From Glomus cerebriforme (taxonomy: Eukaryota; Glomeromycota; Glomeromycetes; Glomerales; Glomeraceae), in NCBI GenBank assembly GCA_003550305.1, contig QKYT01000003.1, positions 281,943 through 304,237 of the forward strand: 22,295 nucleotides of DNA. The letters run 5' to 3'. Of the stretch, positions 1 to 10,259 are shown piece after piece. The number at the start of each line of letters is the position of its first letter. The first letter of the stretch is position 1. The notes under the pieces were generated by a model that was not told the DNA's origin, did not search any database, and was given only the letters and a program-made list of their open reading frames with translations. A program made the position numbers and the translations under genes.

Positions 1-93
1 TTTAATTTTTTTTTATTAATTTTTATTTAATTTTTTTTTATTAATTTTTATTTAATTTTTTTTTATTAAATTTTATTTAATTTTTTTTTATTA
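1..93. repeat. 25-bp AT-rich tandem repeat, about 3.7 copies
   Basis: The string tttaa followed by a T tract and attaa recurs with starts at 1, 26, 51 and 76, which gives an exact period of 25 bases with very few differences. The array is truncated by the window edge, so the true copy number is unknown. Its composition is nearly pure A/T on this strand with strong T bias. This is a simple minisatellite; no coding or regulatory role is visible. Confidence 0.85.
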
Positions 94-1182
94 TAAATTT
101 ATTTTATTTATAAATAAATAATAAATAATATATTTAAAAAAACAACTCAACTCAACTTGAATTTCAATTTGTACAGGATTTTAAAAGAATTTAGACAAGC
201 AATTCTACTTATACTTACTTCAAGAATACTGAATACAGTATAATTATAATGAATTAAATATTAAACTTATTTATTTTAGTTAGTTATAATTTTTGATCAA
301 TTTATATTATATAAATTTTAACCAATAATATATATACTATCCAAATTTCAAATAATTTGAAATTTAAAATTAGAATTTAGTATTTTGAATTTGGTATTTA
401 AGAAAAAAATTTGGAATTTAACATTTAGATTGAATTTAAGATTTAAAATTTGGCACTTAATAATTTAGAATTTGGATTTTAAAATTTAAATTTGAATAGC
501 ATCTATAGCCAATAAGATTATCTTATTTTTGTTTACAAATTGAATAATAAAGTTTGTAAATTTAGTTTGAATTTAACCAGAAAAAAGTAAAAAAAAAATG
601 CATAAATTGATTCTTAACCTAACCTGATTTGACTAAATCTGAAAGTTTAGAATATATTATATAAAATATCTAATCTGATCTAACTTATTAAAAACTTTAA
701 TCTAAATATTATTATTTAATAAAATATCAAATTTATATAATAAAAAAGCTATTTGTCTTACTTATTTAAAAAAAAATCATAATTTTGCATTTAAAAAAAA
801 ATTTACAAATACTAAAAAACTTTGCAAATTACATTTTAAAAATTGTAAAAATTTTAAAAAAATATATAATATTAATTATATATAAGAGATTTTAAATAAT
901 ACTGATAGTGAATTAATTTTGCAAAAAGATAACTTTTCAAAAATGCCACTAATAAAAAAAATATATCTTTGAACTTAACCTTTTTCTCCATAATTTTTTA
1001 ATTATAAAACAATTATATATAATAATGGATAAAATATACTAGCATTCTATATGTTATAATTAATTTACAAAGATTTGACTTTTCAATTCTTTAAATATAT
1101 AATATGTTCTAATCTTATTACTTTTCAAATCATAAACAAGTTTTTCATATTTTTTATTTATGCATTTTATTATCATCTATAG
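94..1182. other. AT-rich gene-free stretch
   Basis: No reading frame of credible length and no splice-organised coding is visible on either strand. It contains the degenerate repeat patch at 341-490 and many homopolymer A/T runs. Nothing else can be supported. Confidence 0.6.
341..490. repeat. Degenerate heptamer-type repeat (gaattt/ggaattta)
   Basis: Variants of ttgaatttgg, ttggaattta and aatttagaatttgg recur irregularly every 15-25 bases. The same word family (tttggaattt) dominates the satellite-like block at 21720-22085 at the other end of the window, so the two patches probably derive from one repeat family. There is no fixed period here and the copies have drifted. Confidence 0.5.
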
Positions 1183-1561
1183 AGAAATAAAAAATTTAAA
1201 GAATGGGAAGTATTAAATATACCATTTCTATCATTTGTATAAGCTATGATAAACTACAACAATTGTTCCTTTAATCACAAGATCTACTATTATATTGATC
1301 AAATAGCATATGACAAGTTTAATCATGAGATAGAAATCCCTGTTATATATATACTTTGTGCTTTTTATTAATGGACTTCAAGTATAGAGAATCTTATTAG
1401 CGAAAAAAGAACAGTAAAAAATATTATTATATCAAAAGTTAGCAAACTGTCCAAATATATAGAAGGCATATACAATAGTAAATTTTATGACAATATAAAT
1501 TTAGATTTAAATTCGTATAATAGTCATAGAAATAGTCAAATTGATAGTTATAGGGTAAATA
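1183..1561 (+). pseudogene. Possible decayed coding fragment, unrecognised
   Basis: One plus-strand frame from 1183 stays open for about 126 codons with only two stops (near 1235 and 1370). The second half has ordinary amino-acid composition (for example SENLISEKRT-like and KVSKLSKYIEG-like stretches) unlike the surrounding A/T noise. There is no start codon context, no recognisable domain, and the frame ends at the MITE at 1565. Across the MITE, a frame in 1748-1900 again reads protein-like (for example LLRDLGNKKLYIQG), with two adjacent stops before it. It may be the relic of a gene into which the MITE inserted; chance openness in AT-rich DNA is a real alternative. Confidence 0.22.
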
Positions 1562-1564
1562 GTA

Positions 1565-1743
1565 CCATAAAAACGTGAAAATAAACACCCTTTTTGCAAA
1601 GGATCTGGATGAAAAGTTTGGGAAGGTGCTTATTTTTGCGATATTTTTTTATATATATTCTTATGTTTTATTGCTGCATGAGATCGTGCAAAATAGGAGG
1701 AGATGCTTATTTTCAAGGGGTGCTTATTTTCACGATTTTACGG
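1565..1743. mobile_element. Mariner-type MITE, 179 bp, TA target duplication
   Basis: The left end reads ccataaaaacgtgaaaataa followed by acaccctt. The reverse complement of the right end reads ccgtaaaatcgtgaaaataa followed by gcacccct. This gives terminal inverted repeats of about 28 bp with few mismatches. Both ends are flanked by TA (1563-1564 and 1744-1745), the signature of Tc1/mariner/pogo insertion. No transposase is encoded. A 60-codon open frame lying almost entirely inside the element is incidental. The structure is well supported; the superfamily is inferred from the TA duplication. Confidence 0.8.
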
Positions 1744-1745
1744 TA

Positions 1746-2561
1746 ATAATTTTTTAAATAGATTAGTTAATCATAACTATAAATTGTCAGATATAAGATT
1801 AGGAAATGATTGATAAAGTATAAGGACCAAATTGCTAAGAGATCTTGGTAATAAAAAGTTATATATACAAGGTAAAGTTTTAATTAGAAAAAATGATTTT
1901 TTTTGAAGTCACGTGATTTATTCCACTTTATCCGGGAATTTGGATGGAAAAATATAGATAGATTTTAGGCTAGACATGGCTAAATTTCTTTACTTGTTCT
2001 AAATATCAGCAAGGAGTCCTAAAAGGATGTGATATTAACATACATCACAAAATTTTTTTCTTTATGCATCATGTATTTAAAATGTCACATTTAAATCTTA
2101 TTATCTTTTTGACGGAATGCTTTATTCTATATTAATAATATAAATAGATTAAAAAAACGTGACAAAGCAAAAAAATGCTCAATTTAGTTACTCGTGTTAA
2201 CTTAGAAATTTATGCGACTAATTAATATTCAAGCATAGCAGATGCCCAGACTTATAACATTCACGGAAAGCATACGAATAGTGTTAATAACAGTAAGATC
2301 AATTATTTTTTTTTTAAAAAATCTGACTTTTTATTATCATAACATTGATGTGGAATAAATATCAAACGTATATCTAATTTCTATTCAGAATTCATTTAAT
2401 AACCTTTGACATCTCCCTATAAGTAAATAAATAATGAACCCGTTTATCTCTATATAAAGTATAATAAATGAACAATTATACGACATAAAAAATAATAAAT
2501 TAAACTACTGTATTAATAATTTCATATCACTAATACTGTATATATATTTATCCTTATTTTA
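1746..2561. other. Gene-free stretch downstream of the surface-protein gene
   Basis: This is the 3' flank of the minus-strand gene ending at 2562. It carries one palindromic TCACGTGA (1909-1916) and two TACTGTA words (2516 and 2534) but no open frame of interest. The transcript end and polyadenylation signal could not be fixed. Confidence 0.5.
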
Positions 2562-5500
2562 CTATTTATGTGTATTTGCAACAGTAGATTGATTAGGAGT
2601 ATTTTTAGAATTTTTTATCATATAGTCATAAACATGAGAAATTAAATCAACAACGAAAATTATACTACTTGTAATTAAAGTAAAAAAGGGTACAATGGTA
2701 TAATTTATCGACACCTGGAAATAAATAATCTATAGATAAAAGTTTTTAGTTAGGCAATTAAAAATTAAAACTATGAATGATAACTATGATTGAGATTCTT
2801 ACGAACCTGAATGATTACTTGAGGTAAATCAGTAGTTAATACATTTAATGCACTACCAGCTAATATCCAGGACAATCCAACTTGAGAGTAAGGAGCGGAA
2901 AATACTTCCAATCCGGCAATTTTACTTTTCAAAATATTTAATTCTTCTACATCAGCACTTGCAAGTATAGTAATTAGTACTGTTAATTTTGCATGATTAT
3001 TAAACCATTTTTGAAATTTGATGTTATGTGATATTTCATGTGTTATAATTATTATACTCAAGAATGAATTAAATGCGAACGAAATTGCTAATATAACAAT
3101 GCTATTTAGATAATGCTTTATTAGTACATATAGATTGGTTAAGAACCGTTAAGAAAATGTAAGATTTAGATTTGTACCTTGGTATGAATAAGCTTGGAAA
3201 CGTTTTTCCATCGTATATAACAAACAATATGTCCATTACTAAATCAAATAAGACCAACGGAACTTTAAATATTGCCGAGTTATGTCCCTATAAAAAGTAA
3301 GATTTAGTTAGAAAAAAAAAATTGATCAAATTTAAAATTTCAAATTTCACCTCCGGATGTCTATAACGAGCCCATAAATATAAACTTCCAAGTATTATAC
3401 AAATTAATAAAAACCCAATGAATAAATACTTCACAGTTCCCCATAAGCTTGCTACAAAATAAAAAAAGTATCAAATAATTTTAGAAATCCTTTTCCCCTT
3501 TTTCTCTCCCAAAAAAATACTTACGAACAATATAAACACCATAAGTTTCATCTAAGAATTTAGTATGATTCAATGATGAAATCATAGTAATATCTTTATT
3601 TTCGATTAAAGTTTTCAAATTATCTAGAACTTGTAGACTATTTGGATTATGTCCTGCTAAAATATTTAATTCTATTAATATTCTACCGCTTGGTGTTGAA
3701 GCGTCATTTTGTACACGATCGGTAAAATTTAATCTATCTGACTTGGTTGGTATAACATCAGATAGTTCTTTATGCAAATTATCTAAAAATTCTTTTTTTT
3801 TTGAAAATAATTTCGTTCCTTCATTGTTGAGTCTTAATAGTATTGTAATATCATTTGTATGTGTATTCTCATTCGACGCTAATTATCATACATTCATTAT
3901 TAAATTTTAAGAAAATAATAAAAAAAAAAATTATAACGTTTTGCAAAAATCGCATCGAGCTTACATGCATTTGTTTTAAAGGTCCAAAAACCATCAGGTA
4001 TTCCAAGTAAAGGTTCATCCAATAAAGAACTTTTAACGAAATTGTTATCTATTTTAACCGTATAAGGAGTATTCAAAAGATTAAAAGTACTCTTTAATAT
4101 GTCACAAGAAATTGTTGTTCTTTCGTCTTCATCAATCTGACAATATTTTGAATTGCCAGAAAATGTTTGTCTAATAACAGTTAATGTATTTCTTTCATCA
4201 TTTTGATAAATTGTAATATTTCCTGGACCTGGTGTAATTGGAATCGAATATGTTATATTTATTTTATCAGGATATGGTGTTAATAATGTATCATTTATCT
4301 TTGGTTCTGTCGAAGTTACAAGTAAATTATGATATCCATCTATAATTAAAGAAATATGAATTAGACCCTGAAAAGAATATGATATATTAATATGTTATCA
4401 TAAAGAACTTACAGTCTTTAATGAATTTTGGCATATCACTAGATAAAATTCTAAAAATATAATTATTAGCGACCAAATTATTAAGATTATCCAAAGCAAT
4501 CCACACAGTATTATTTTTAAATACGCCAAATCCAAGTAATCTATTATTTGTCGTTAAACTTCCAGGAATATCCCATACTCTTCCAGTATTATTTTCATTT
4601 TGATCATAAATTCGACCAATAAGAGCATTTCCAGCATGTCTAATTAAAAGTAATCCATCATTTTCTAAAGGAATAACAGAATCCGTAATATTATTATTAT
4701 TAACGTTATTATTTGGTGTTGATTGTTCTATATTATTATCTAATCCAAGTTGTTCAATATTAACGACTGATCCAGAAGATAGAAAAGAAATTTCTACAGT
4801 AGCAGAAAGTAAGAATCCTCCTCTATTAACGATAGATTTCAAAAAACAAATATTGGCATGATCAACAAATCCAACTTTACATGATTGAATATGAATCCAA
4901 GTAATCTGTACTTCTGAAGTTTCATAAATTAATGTGGGTCTTTGTAAAATTTGTATAGTATTTGTACGTATAAATGCTAAATATACCATATAAATCGGTT
5001 GAGCTTGATAGCTATTTATTAAATCTACATTTTTAATATCTAAATTTTGAAGTAAAATTAAAACACCATATGTTCCTTCTACTGTACCAAATACAGAATA
5101 ATCTATTAGATCTGTTTGATTTGGATATGAAAATGTCCCAATTGAATCTAGTATAACTGAAAGTTTTTCGGATTGTTCTTGTTGTCCTTCGACTTGAGCT
5201 GTTTCGTGTGAGAAAATGAATTCGTTCCATGTTAATTGATGATTGACGTCTTTTGATATTACTATGAATCCATCAAGATTAATATTTGTTGCAACCGTCG
5301 GCAAATCATTGGCAATATATGGACAATTCAAATTCACATCACTATAAAATTTTTAATTTTTAATTAAAAAATAAAAATATTTATTTTTCAAATTTCCTTA
5401 AGAGATACTTACTAAGAAAGAATTTCTTTATTCCAATTCATAAGCATCCCAAATATATTCTGATCGTTATTACTTTCATTCAATTTTCTCGTATATAATA

Positions 5501-5816
5501 TCCAAATATAATTTATGGTTAAGGGATAAATGTCAATTAAATTATTTCCTTCATTTCGACTTTTTAAATCAATAATAATTTCTGAATTCGTTCCATTTGG
5601 AAATATAAGTGTAATTGATTGATTCGTAGTAGTAGTATTTGATGATGATATTAACATTAATGTATCATCATCTGTATATTGATTGATTTTGTTATATTGT
5701 TGAGTACTTTCTATTATATTATACGCGAATACTTTATTAACAAATAACGGTAACACATATGATAAGATCGTTGATGAGAATAAAAACCAAAGAAAAATTT
5801 CCAATTTTTTTTGCAT
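2562..5816 (-). CDS. Secreted/surface protein with Ig-like region and C-terminal multi-TM domain (8 exons, 906 aa)
   Basis: The model is complement(join(2562..2714, 2807..3101, 3178..3287, 3351..3451, 3525..3878, 3965..4339, 4413..5341, 5413..5816)). All seven introns are GT-AG and 63-92 bp long, and the sum is 2721 nt, exactly 907 codons with the TAG stop. Residues 1-31 form a signal peptide (charged MQKK, hydrophobic core, VFA before the likely cleavage site). Residues to about 570 are Asn/Ile-rich, beta-like, with many NxS/T glycosylation sequons. Exon 3 has a strand-rich segment with PGPGNITIYQ and TFSGNS, resembling SbsA-type Ig-like domains. Exon 4 is a compact alpha/beta segment of about 110 residues. 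Exons 5-8 carry about four to five hydrophobic helices, with DVEELNILKSK and DLPQVIIQ between them. I recognise the architecture as typical of expanded Glomeromycotina families but know no function; a cell-surface receptor or adhesin is inference. The final TM block loosely recalls XK-related proteins (weak). Confidence 0.8.
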
Positions 5817-7353
5817 TTTTTATATATAATATATAAAAAGTAGAAAAGGCCAAAAGGATTTTCCAAAAATTGATTTTTTAAAAAGATCGATAAATTCTTT
5901 AAATATCATAATTCCATGCCTTATTGTGGCTCATTATATTGAAATTTATGTATTGCATATTGTTTAGTTACGGAAGGAACAGTTTTTTTCTGCCAAGAAA
6001 TTTTAAACCGCAGCCAGCCTTAAAAATCTAAACTAAATCGAATATGATCCGATCAACGATCGACGATCTATGTTTTTATTAAACTATTATTTTATTAAAG
6101 AATCGTTGTAATAATTTCTTTGTAAAAATAAAATTATAATAATTTCTCGATATTTTGCACAAAAATCAAATCACTTTTAATCAACAGATACTAATCAGAT
6201 ACAGTACTAATCAAATGAATATCTAAATATTTTGATGATTAATATAAAATCATTAAAAAAATCGGCATATTTTTATTGATTTGCCAAAAGAAGCCTATAT
6301 CCGGATTCGTCCGGATCTTACAAGTTTTCTGAACATTTATATCTGGATATTTTTATCATTTCCCGAATTCTTTAAGCTTCGGAACGGTTTCCGGACATTT
6401 TTTTTGAATGTTAGGGCAATTTCTGAACAATTTCCAGACACTTCTCTTTTTCGCAGTTGATTACGTTGCGATTATATAATATACAGTATATTTGCATAAA
6501 TATATAAATTTTACCTTTATTTTTCGATGTAGAACTGATAAAGCAATTATAGCCATTTTTTTTTTTTGGATGAGAAAATTGATTTTTAAATGGCATGTAC
6601 TAAAAAGTTGTATTTAAAATCGCCCCTCGCCACTCCGATGTAAACATGCAACAGGGAACAAAGGTATTTTGAGGCCACCTATTCATCTAAGAGTTTTTTT
6701 AGGATATAAGTTAACTGAAATTATAGAGTTATGAATAGTTATTTTCAATTTAGAATACTCAATTCTGTCTGCTGTCGGGTCATTCATGCTTTCAACATAA
6801 CGTTAGTCAAGCTTTTATCAAGTTGTTTTGCTTCTTTAACATATTAAGATCATTATACTATCTTCTTTTTAGGACCGACATTACATAATACTGGCTTGGT
6901 AAATTCGAAGGCTTATTCATTTATGTACAGTATATTTCATGAAACTTGCGATCGATCCATCGTTAAACAAAGAATTACTATCATAGCCAACATCAAATAA
7001 TAATGTGCATAAATTCGTCGTTATTCGAGACATTCGATCCATTAAAGTCTATCCGTCATCCGTTATGTGTGACAAAACATCATATCTCGCCCATTTTTAA
7101 GGATCCATGAAACGAATTTATTATTTTTAGGTTTATTATTATTATATATTGGCCTCGTTGTAAAGCAATGAGCAGCAATTAATTATTTAAAAAAAAATAT
7201 CTCCCTTAATTACATGTTAGAATGAAATCAATGAAACAAAAATAGTTAATATTCGTTGCTCTTCTGAAGATCCGAAATGTAATGCGTTTTCTTAATCTCT
7301 TTTTATCTTTTTAAGAAAAAGAAACAAAATTTATTCATTAATAAAAATAAACC
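5817..7353. promoter_or_regulatory. Divergent intergenic region between the surface-protein gene and its broken neighbour
   Basis: About 1.5 kb separates two outward-pointing starts (5816 minus, 7354 plus), so it should hold the 5' regions of both. It is less AT-rich than the flanks around 6600-7080, but no open frame with start or splice logic was found there. It contains the CCGGA-rich patch with a hairpin at 6299-6316 and TACAGTA words at 6200, 6482 and 6926. No TATA box can be assigned with confidence. Confidence 0.4.
6299..6316. repeat. Short hairpin with TTCG loop in a CCGGA-rich patch
   Basis: atccgga, ttcg, tccggat is a perfect 7-bp stem with a four-base TTCG loop. It sits in a patch (6285-6440) that repeats related words: tctgaacattt, tctggatattt, tccggacattt and tctgaacaattt. 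The patch looks like an old dispersed repeat rather than a transcribed RNA; there is no flanking promoter or terminator logic. Confidence 0.55.
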
Positions 7354-8590
7354 ATGGCTGCTTTTTGTAGAACATTATGGCTTCTCATTATAATATTATT
7401 AATATTACTTACTCCATTTGCACTAGACCCAAAGTACACGAAGAGAATTAAGAGAATTTACCTAATCTGTATTTGGAAGGGTCAGGTACTTTTAATGATG
7501 GAACAATTATATTACTTTTTATTCAAGGAAATAATGAAACAAGATTCAATCTAAAAATTTCATTTGTAATTCGTCCAGTAGAAATTGACTATAGGTCCAA
7601 TCCTAATTTTATATCTCAATAAAAGTAAAGTTCAAAATAAAAAATATAGCATCCAAAAGCATTAATAAAAGGATATGTTCTTATAGAAAGTGAAGATGAA
7701 GTGGCAAAAATATGATTACGTCATGGGACGGGATAATACAAACGTTATTTATTAAATATTAAGAAAATTTTATTAATTCTATTTATTTTATTTAGCACAC
7801 TTTAAAAATTAGATAATTATCAAGTAGCTATTGCCCTTAATTCAAACCAAGACTTTTTCGTAATAGCATAATAGAAACAAGATCATCTACAATAATATAG
7901 AGAAGATTTTTCGATCAGTACGTATTTTATTTGACAATAATATTTATATTATGAATAATTACTACATGAAGTGAAAAGATGCTAAGAATAATAAAATATC
8001 AGAAAAAATAGTAAGGCTGATACTAGACATTCTTATTTACTAGTAGAACAAATGAAATTACCGAAGAATTCACAGTAGGAGATGGATTAAAGTATAATCT
8101 TGTTAAAAAAACGAAATCGGAACATATAAAGTACTATCCGATTCATTTTTTATCGAATTGAGCAATAACTTCCATTTTTATTTATCGTGTTTTTATTACC
8201 ACTTATTACATTATTTTGAAAATGGCAGAGGCTCCCATAAATTTATATTATAAAAAATAAGTATAATAAAAATGTTGTTTATTAACATTTTATAGATCAA
8301 GTCACAATTGCTACTCGCTGACAATGATAATATTGATTTTATAAAGAAATTGATTCAAAAATAGTCGTACACTTCAAAAACTTAAAGATGAATCGGTCCA
8401 AATAATACCAATCGATCCAAAAAAAGATTAAAAATCATCAATGATCACATCATGCCACCTGCTACAAATAATGGTAATGAAAGGAATAACAGTTTCTGAA
8501 TTGAGAGATTTAAATGAATTAATGAATTAATTCAACAAAGAAATATAATCTTATATCAACTGATGAAATTTATGTGGTTCAAACATTGCG
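7354..8590 (+). pseudogene. Broken secreted-protein gene, probable relative of the 906-aa surface protein
   Basis: It starts with ATG in a good context (aaaccATGG) and encodes a clear signal peptide (MAAFCRTLWL then an I/L-rich core ending FALD, about 24 residues). The frame then slips. The coherent continuation lies in another frame at about 7455-7620 (FNDGTIILLF, then an NNET sequon), ending in stops. More coherent islands follow at 7650-7710 (ALIKGYVLIESEDEV) and 8043-8160 (about 39 residues, ending FLSN then TGA), and around 8460-8520, separated by stops and shifts. The order signal peptide, short beta-rich island, then an xGYVLIESED-type island parallels the start of the divergent 906-aa gene (…NLDGFIVISKD…), so I infer a decayed paralogue. 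The similarity is short and needs alignment. The 66-codon open frame at the start is not itself a plausible full gene. Confidence 0.55.
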
Positions 8591-9359
8591 TAAGTATAAC
8601 TATATTACATTTTTATGCAAGGACGCAATTCCGATAATTAAATATCCTATGTATAAAAAAATTTTTTAAATGGATATTTTTTTGCATATTATAAATATCT
8701 AAATTATTCCATATAAATTTAATATATTTTTACATAATCAAATTACAATAAAATAATAATTATTTATCAATTTAATTTTAGTTTTCTTTCGGTTGTGATT
8801 CAGTTGTAATTAATATGTCGATGACTACATTATATATTGGTATTATTGGGAGAATTTATTTCTTTTTTATGTAATTTTTATAAAAACAATAATAAATCTA
8901 ATAGATTACAGAAAAAAAATAAAAAAATATTTTCGTAGAATTTTGAGGTTAAAAGTAACAATATTAAGTTCATTTTTTTTATATTTATAGCTTTCTAGTT
9001 GCTTGCTGATATCTTAAACAGGTTATTGTTCGGAATCGATGGATTGCCCAGGAAAGATTAGATTTTTTTTTTAATATTATGTATTATTATAAAGAACATT
9101 TACATTGGGTCTTTCAATAGCGCACAAACCTGCTGATATAAATAACTAGCACAATTTTTTTTCGCAATTCATATATTCAATAAGATTAAATAAAAATAAA
9201 TGTCACCAGTATTCCCAGAATTCTACTCTGATGCTGGTGCGATGAGTTTTTTAAATGAATAATAAAACTCTTTACAGTATTCCATTTGGTAGCATCTTCA
9301 TGTCAAATACTGTAATCTTTAACCAGATATCGGGTTAATAGTTGTAGTATTCTTTAAAA
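8591..9359. other. Gene-free stretch with short inverted repeats
   Basis: No gene is seen. Two small inverted repeats occur. ttacagtatt at 9272-9281 pairs with aatactgtaa at 9306-9315 (10 bp, perfect). A caccag/ctggtg stem lies at about 9204-9239, around a 20-codon open frame starting at 9200 that I do not regard as a gene. These may be remnants of a small element abutting the dispersed repeat that follows. Confidence 0.5.
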
Positions 9360-9991
9360 CTGTAAGAAATTGTTCCTTGCGCCAAGTGCCCAGGTGTCAA
9401 TTGTGTCACATGATGACCGACCCAAATTACCAGCCCATTTTTATAATGCATTAGCAGTCGCATGACATACGTATTTTGTACGTATTTCACGTGATAATAT
9501 TTTGAGCAAAAATTCTTAATCTTTTAAATTTTTAGTTTTATTTAAAACAAAACCATCTTTCAAATCCAAAACGTTCCGTCAAGTGGTAAAAGTATTCTTT
9601 GAGGAATTATTCAGAGAAAGTATAATGAATATTAACTCATTCGGTATGTATCTTTCACAATGTTTATAAATAGCATAAATATAGTTTTCATCTAATCTAT
9701 ATAAGAGGTTGAAATAATTTACAATTTGAAGTTATTAAATAACGTACTGTATATCGAGCAAGATCGGATAAGAGAGATTGAGATAGTATTAACTTTAAAA
9801 ATCTTATATTGGATACAAATTTACCAAAGGCAAGAAAAGTTAGAGCCAACGCAAAAACATTTAAAATATTTTTGTATCTTTAATTCCAAATTTATTATAT
9901 TTAATTATATTTACTGTATTGAAATTCCTGAATAAACAACGAATGCAAAATTTAATACTCAATCGCAAATTATAAATGATTCATAATTTTG
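9360..9991 (+). repeat. Dispersed repeat, copy A (inverted relative to copy B at 15937-16690)
   Basis: The segment matches the reverse complement of 15937-16690 along its length with scattered substitutions and indels. Shared anchors include catttttataatgcatt, gtatttcacgtgata, gaggaattattc, attaactcattcggt, tcgagcaagatcggataag, ttttgtatctttaattccaa and atgattcat. Copy A lacks the 146-bp MITE found in copy B and keeps a single ggttgaaat at that place, so it is the empty-site state. A 69-codon open frame at 9726-9935 lies wholly inside and is not preserved in copy B, so it is not a gene. Ends were judged by eye to within about 30 bp. The nature of the parent element is unknown; no terminal inverted repeats or coding domain were recognised. 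Confidence 0.8.
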
Positions 9992-10259
9992 ATGGCAAAT
10001 AAATAAATAATTAATTAAGAAAAAACTGATAAACATCATAAATAAATAACAATCATAAATTAGTTGTTTTGACCAAAATTAACATTTTGAACTTTTGGCT
10101 AATTCTGGCCGAATTAGTAAATACTAGCCATAGCAGATAGTACAGTATTGCAAATAAAATCGGATATTCTAATAAAATTTCTTTTTTAACTTCTATCTAA
10201 TTAATGTTATAAATATAAAAATACAATTAATCATAAATTATTAAAATCATCATTATTTA
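9992..10259. other. 3' flank of the receptor gene with a small palindrome
   Basis: ctaattc, tggcc, gaattag (10099-10117) is a 7-bp inverted repeat inside a wider ggcta…tagcc context, possibly a fragment of a small MITE. A TACAGTA word lies at 10141. No gene is seen. Confidence 0.4.

Noticed and set aside
1575..1757. 60-codon open frame on the plus strand
   Set aside because: It lies almost wholly within the 179-bp MITE, including its right terminal repeat, so it is incidental.
2771..3061. Separate small gene on the minus strand starting MSIIIITHE
   Set aside because: It is exon 7 of the 906-aa gene read from an internal Met into the next intron; splice sites at both sides join it in phase to exons 6 and 8.
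5033..5230. 65-codon minus-strand open frame
   Set aside because: Out-of-frame shadow of exon 2 of the surface-protein gene, with Arg/Ser-rich composition and no splice support.
6411..6596. 61-codon minus-strand open frame in the intergenic gap
   Set aside because: Composition resembles random AT-rich translation; no splice partners, no domain, and it overlaps the repeat patch.
6600..7080. Less AT-rich stretch considered as a hidden exon cluster
   Set aside because: All frames on both strands are interrupted every 20-35 codons and no donor/acceptor pairs restore a coherent frame.
9726..9935. 69-codon plus-strand open frame
   Set aside because: It lies inside dispersed-repeat copy A and is not kept open in copy B.
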